Source of the DNA: Syntrophaceae bacterium
Lineage (GTDB): Bacteria > Desulfobacterota > Desulfomonilia > Desulfomonilales > Desulfomonilaceae
DNA: 9,407 bases
Reading direction: 5' to 3'
Assembly (NCBI GenBank): GCA_014874425.1
Contig: JACWAG010000380.1
Location: 1 to 9,407 of the forward strand
Shown here: piece after piece, positions 7,816 through 9,407 of the stretch
Position numbering within the stretch: the stretch's first letter is position 1
Layout: the number at the start of each line of letters is the position of its first letter
Notes under the pieces: generated by a model
The model's database searches: none
What the model was told of the DNA's origin: nothing
What the model saw: the letters and a program-made list of their open reading frames with translations, nothing else
Translations under genes and position numbers: made by a program

Positions 7816-9407
7816 GACCAGCTTTCTCCGGATTTTCTGGGTCCAAGCACCACTGCGGCGTGACCTCGCATCCTCCAGTTGCCAGGAGTATCTACTTGAG
7901 GTGTCCCGGAGCCTCCGTACTTTGGATTCTCGCTCGACCAAATAATTTTCCAACGCATCGATTCCGGTGGAGCCAGCAGGGGTTCAGGAGCGGGATCAAG
8001 GTGCAAGTCCAGGCCAAAATTCACCACCACCAATCTATCATCTCCATTTTCTCCGAAGAAGCGCAAGACGAATGCCTCCGGCCCCAAGACCGCGCCGTCC
8101 AGTCCGCGATATCGCTGGGCACGAAAAACGGGGTCTTCGCGTCGTAGTTTTATCAAGTCGCTATGAAGCGCGTAAATTCCCGCGTGGCGCTGCCGTTCGG
8201 ACATATCCAGTTTTGCTTGTCTGAACAGGGCCGGGTCCGAGGGATCGGGAAGGAGATGTTTCATGTCAGGCGCATCAAGACAGTAAAACTGTTGAAGGAA
8301 TTCGATCCTGCCTTGATGTACTTTCCTGGCCAATCCCTTTTCATGGTCCGAAAAATAATGAAAAGAGCTGGATGCGGCGAACTCCTGGCCCTGGAATAAC
8401 ATAGGAGATCCGGGCCCCAACAGCATGAGAGCGGTCATTGCCCTGTAACGTCCTGGACTGGTGAGGTTGTGGCATCGTAGACCCCCTCCACTATTGGCGA
8501 TCTGGTCGTGATTCTGCATAAACGTGACGAACGTAGACGGTTTTAGATCAAGAGAAGGGGTCCCACGACGTTTTTTTTGGTGTTTGTACCGCTGGCCCTG
8601 GAACAGATAACCCCACTTGGCGGCGGAAATCAATTCCTGTGGAGTTCCATGGTAATCCGTATAATATGCCTGATTATGCCCAGTAAGAGCCACCATGGCG
8701 CTATGGTGGAAATCGTCGTTCCATAGGGCGTCTACGCCGTACCCGCCCTGATCGCCGGGCCGAACCAGCTTCACATCTTGCGGTTCATTTTCCGCTACCA
8801 GAATAACGACACGCTTGCCGGCGGCTCGGCGCACATGCCGAGTTATCGCAGCGAGAATATGTTCCGATGACTGATCATAAATGTTTTGAGTGGCGTCCAG
8901 TCGGAACCCGTCGAGGTGAAATTCTTCGATCCAATAGCATGCGTTGGACATATAGAAATCTCTCACGGGCTTGGCGGCGTGTCCGTCAAAATTGATCGCC
9001 TTTCCCCAATCCGTCTCATAACGATCAGTAAAATAGTCATCAGAAAATTTCGACAGATAATTACCGTCCGGGCCCAGGTGGTTGTACACAACGTCAAGGA
9101 TCACACCCATTTCCAAGGAATGGGCTTTGTCCACGAATCGGCGAAAATCGTCAGGCCGTCCGTAAAGACGAGTCGGAGCGAAAAGGTTCACTCCGTCGTA
9201 TCCCCAGCCAAAATCACCAGGAAATTCCGCTACTGGCATCACCTCCAGTACCGTTATACCGAGGGAGGCCAGTTCGGGTAGCTCTCGGGCTGCACTCTCC
9301 CAAGTGCCTTCCTGGGTAAAGGTCCCGATGTGCATCTCGTAAAATATCTGGCCCTCTATTGAAACGCCCGGCCATGCCTGGTCCGTCCACGTAAATAGCC
9401 CCGGATC
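7812..9407 (-). CDS. treZ: maltooligosyl trehalose trehalohydrolase TreZ (GH13), EC 3.2.1.141, N-terminus beyond window
   Basis: The 531 residues visible are the C-terminal part of TreZ, which cleaves the alpha-1,4 bond next to the trehalosyl end of maltooligosyl trehalose and frees trehalose. The frame stays open to the window edge, with 24 residues (DPGLFTWTDQAWPG onward) before the methionine at 9333-9335, which lies inside the conserved IFYEMHIGTFT and is not the start. Perhaps 70-110 residues, mostly the N-terminal beta-sandwich domain, are missing. In window numbering: TVLEVMPVAEFPG (52-64), GWGYDGVNLFAPTRLYG (67-83), region I DVVYNH (105-110), region II LDGFRLDATQNI (165-176) with D171 the predicted nucleophile, VAENEPQDV (204-212) with E206 the predicted acid/base, and FMQNHDQIANSGGG (296-309) with D301. 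The active site appears complete. The TGA stop overlaps the next start by 4 nt. It is the most upstream gene visible. Confidence 0.97.
   Translation of the reverse strand, partial: DPGLFTWTDQAWPGVSIEGQIFYEMHIGTFTQEGTWESAARELPELASLGITVLEVMPVAEFPGDFGWGYDGVNLFAPTRLYGRPDDFRRFVDKAHSLEMGVILDVVYNHLGPDGNYLSKFSDDYFTDRYETDWGKAINFDGHAAKPVRDFYMSNACYWIEEFHLDGFRLDATQNIYDQSSEHILAAITRHVRRAAGKRVVILVAENEPQDVKLVRPGDQGGYGVDALWNDDFHHSAMVALTGHNQAYYTDYHGTPQELISAAKWGYLFQGQRYKHQKKRRGTPSLDLKPSTFVTFMQNHDQIANSGGGLRCHNLTSPGRYRAMTALMLLGPGSPMLFQGQEFAASSSFHYFSDHEKGLARKVHQGRIEFLQQFYCLDAPDMKHLLPDPSDPALFRQAKLDMSERQRHAGIYALHSDLIKLRREDPVFRAQRYRGLDGAVLGPEAFVLRFFGENGDDRLVVVNFGLDLHLDPAPEPLLAPPESMRWKIIWSSENPKYGGSGTPQVDTPGNWRMRGHAAVVLGPRKSGESWS
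7826..7829 (-). promoter_or_regulatory. Shine-Dalgarno for the debranching enzyme, inside treZ
   Basis: GGAG lies 10 nt before the ATG that overlaps the treZ stop. Together with the ATGA overlap it supports the shorter start over one 138 nt upstream and indicates translational coupling to treZ. Confidence 0.6.

Noticed and set aside
7816..7953. A 46-residue N-terminal extension of the debranching enzyme inside treZ
   Set aside because: The segment is Arg/Ser-rich, shows no similarity to GDE proteins, and is an out-of-frame reading of treZ. The ATGA overlap with a nearby GGAG gives a better start.
8886..9281. Plus-strand ORF of 131 aa
   Set aside because: It is antisense to the conserved catalytic core of treZ and resembles no known protein; most likely a shadow of treZ codon use.

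Overview
This 9.4 kb window is almost entirely coding, with every supported gene on the minus strand. Reading in the direction of transcription (high to low coordinates), the order is: treZ (5'-truncated by the window edge), a GH133-type glycogen debranching enzyme, a GH57 glycoside hydrolase with a DUF3536-type C-terminal region, treY, a possible 37-codon small ORF, and the start of a DUF5752-family gene that runs off the left edge. Junctions are tight: a 4-nt ATGA overlap, 52 nt, 21 nt, and 99 nt (most of the last filled by the small ORF). I see no convincing internal promoter or terminator, so I read this as one polycistronic operon whose promoter lies beyond the right edge and whose end lies beyond the left edge.

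The functional theme is turning storage alpha-glucan into trehalose. TreY isomerises the reducing end of a maltodextrin into a trehalosyl unit, and TreZ releases free trehalose. Most treYZ loci supply linear chains with TreX, a GH13 isoamylase. No isoamylase is seen here. Between treZ and treY sit instead a GH133 amylo-alpha-1,6-glucosidase-like debranching enzyme and a GH57 enzyme whose exact activity is not established. The operon therefore looks like a self-contained glycogen-to-trehalose module with a non-standard debranching/trimming step. The DUF5752 gene at the downstream end has no known function.

The organism cannot be fixed from the sequence. Base composition is near 50% GC by eye, proteins are of ordinary bacterial type without signal peptides, and start sites carry clear Shine-Dalgarno sequences. 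TreYZ, a bacterial-type GDE, a DUF3536-GH57 protein and DUF5752 together remind me of Desulfobacterota (former Deltaproteobacteria), Nitrospirota and neighbouring environmental lineages; that placement is a weak inference. There are no tRNA or rRNA genes, mobile elements, CRISPR arrays or long repeats, and no gene-free stretch longer than about 100 bases.
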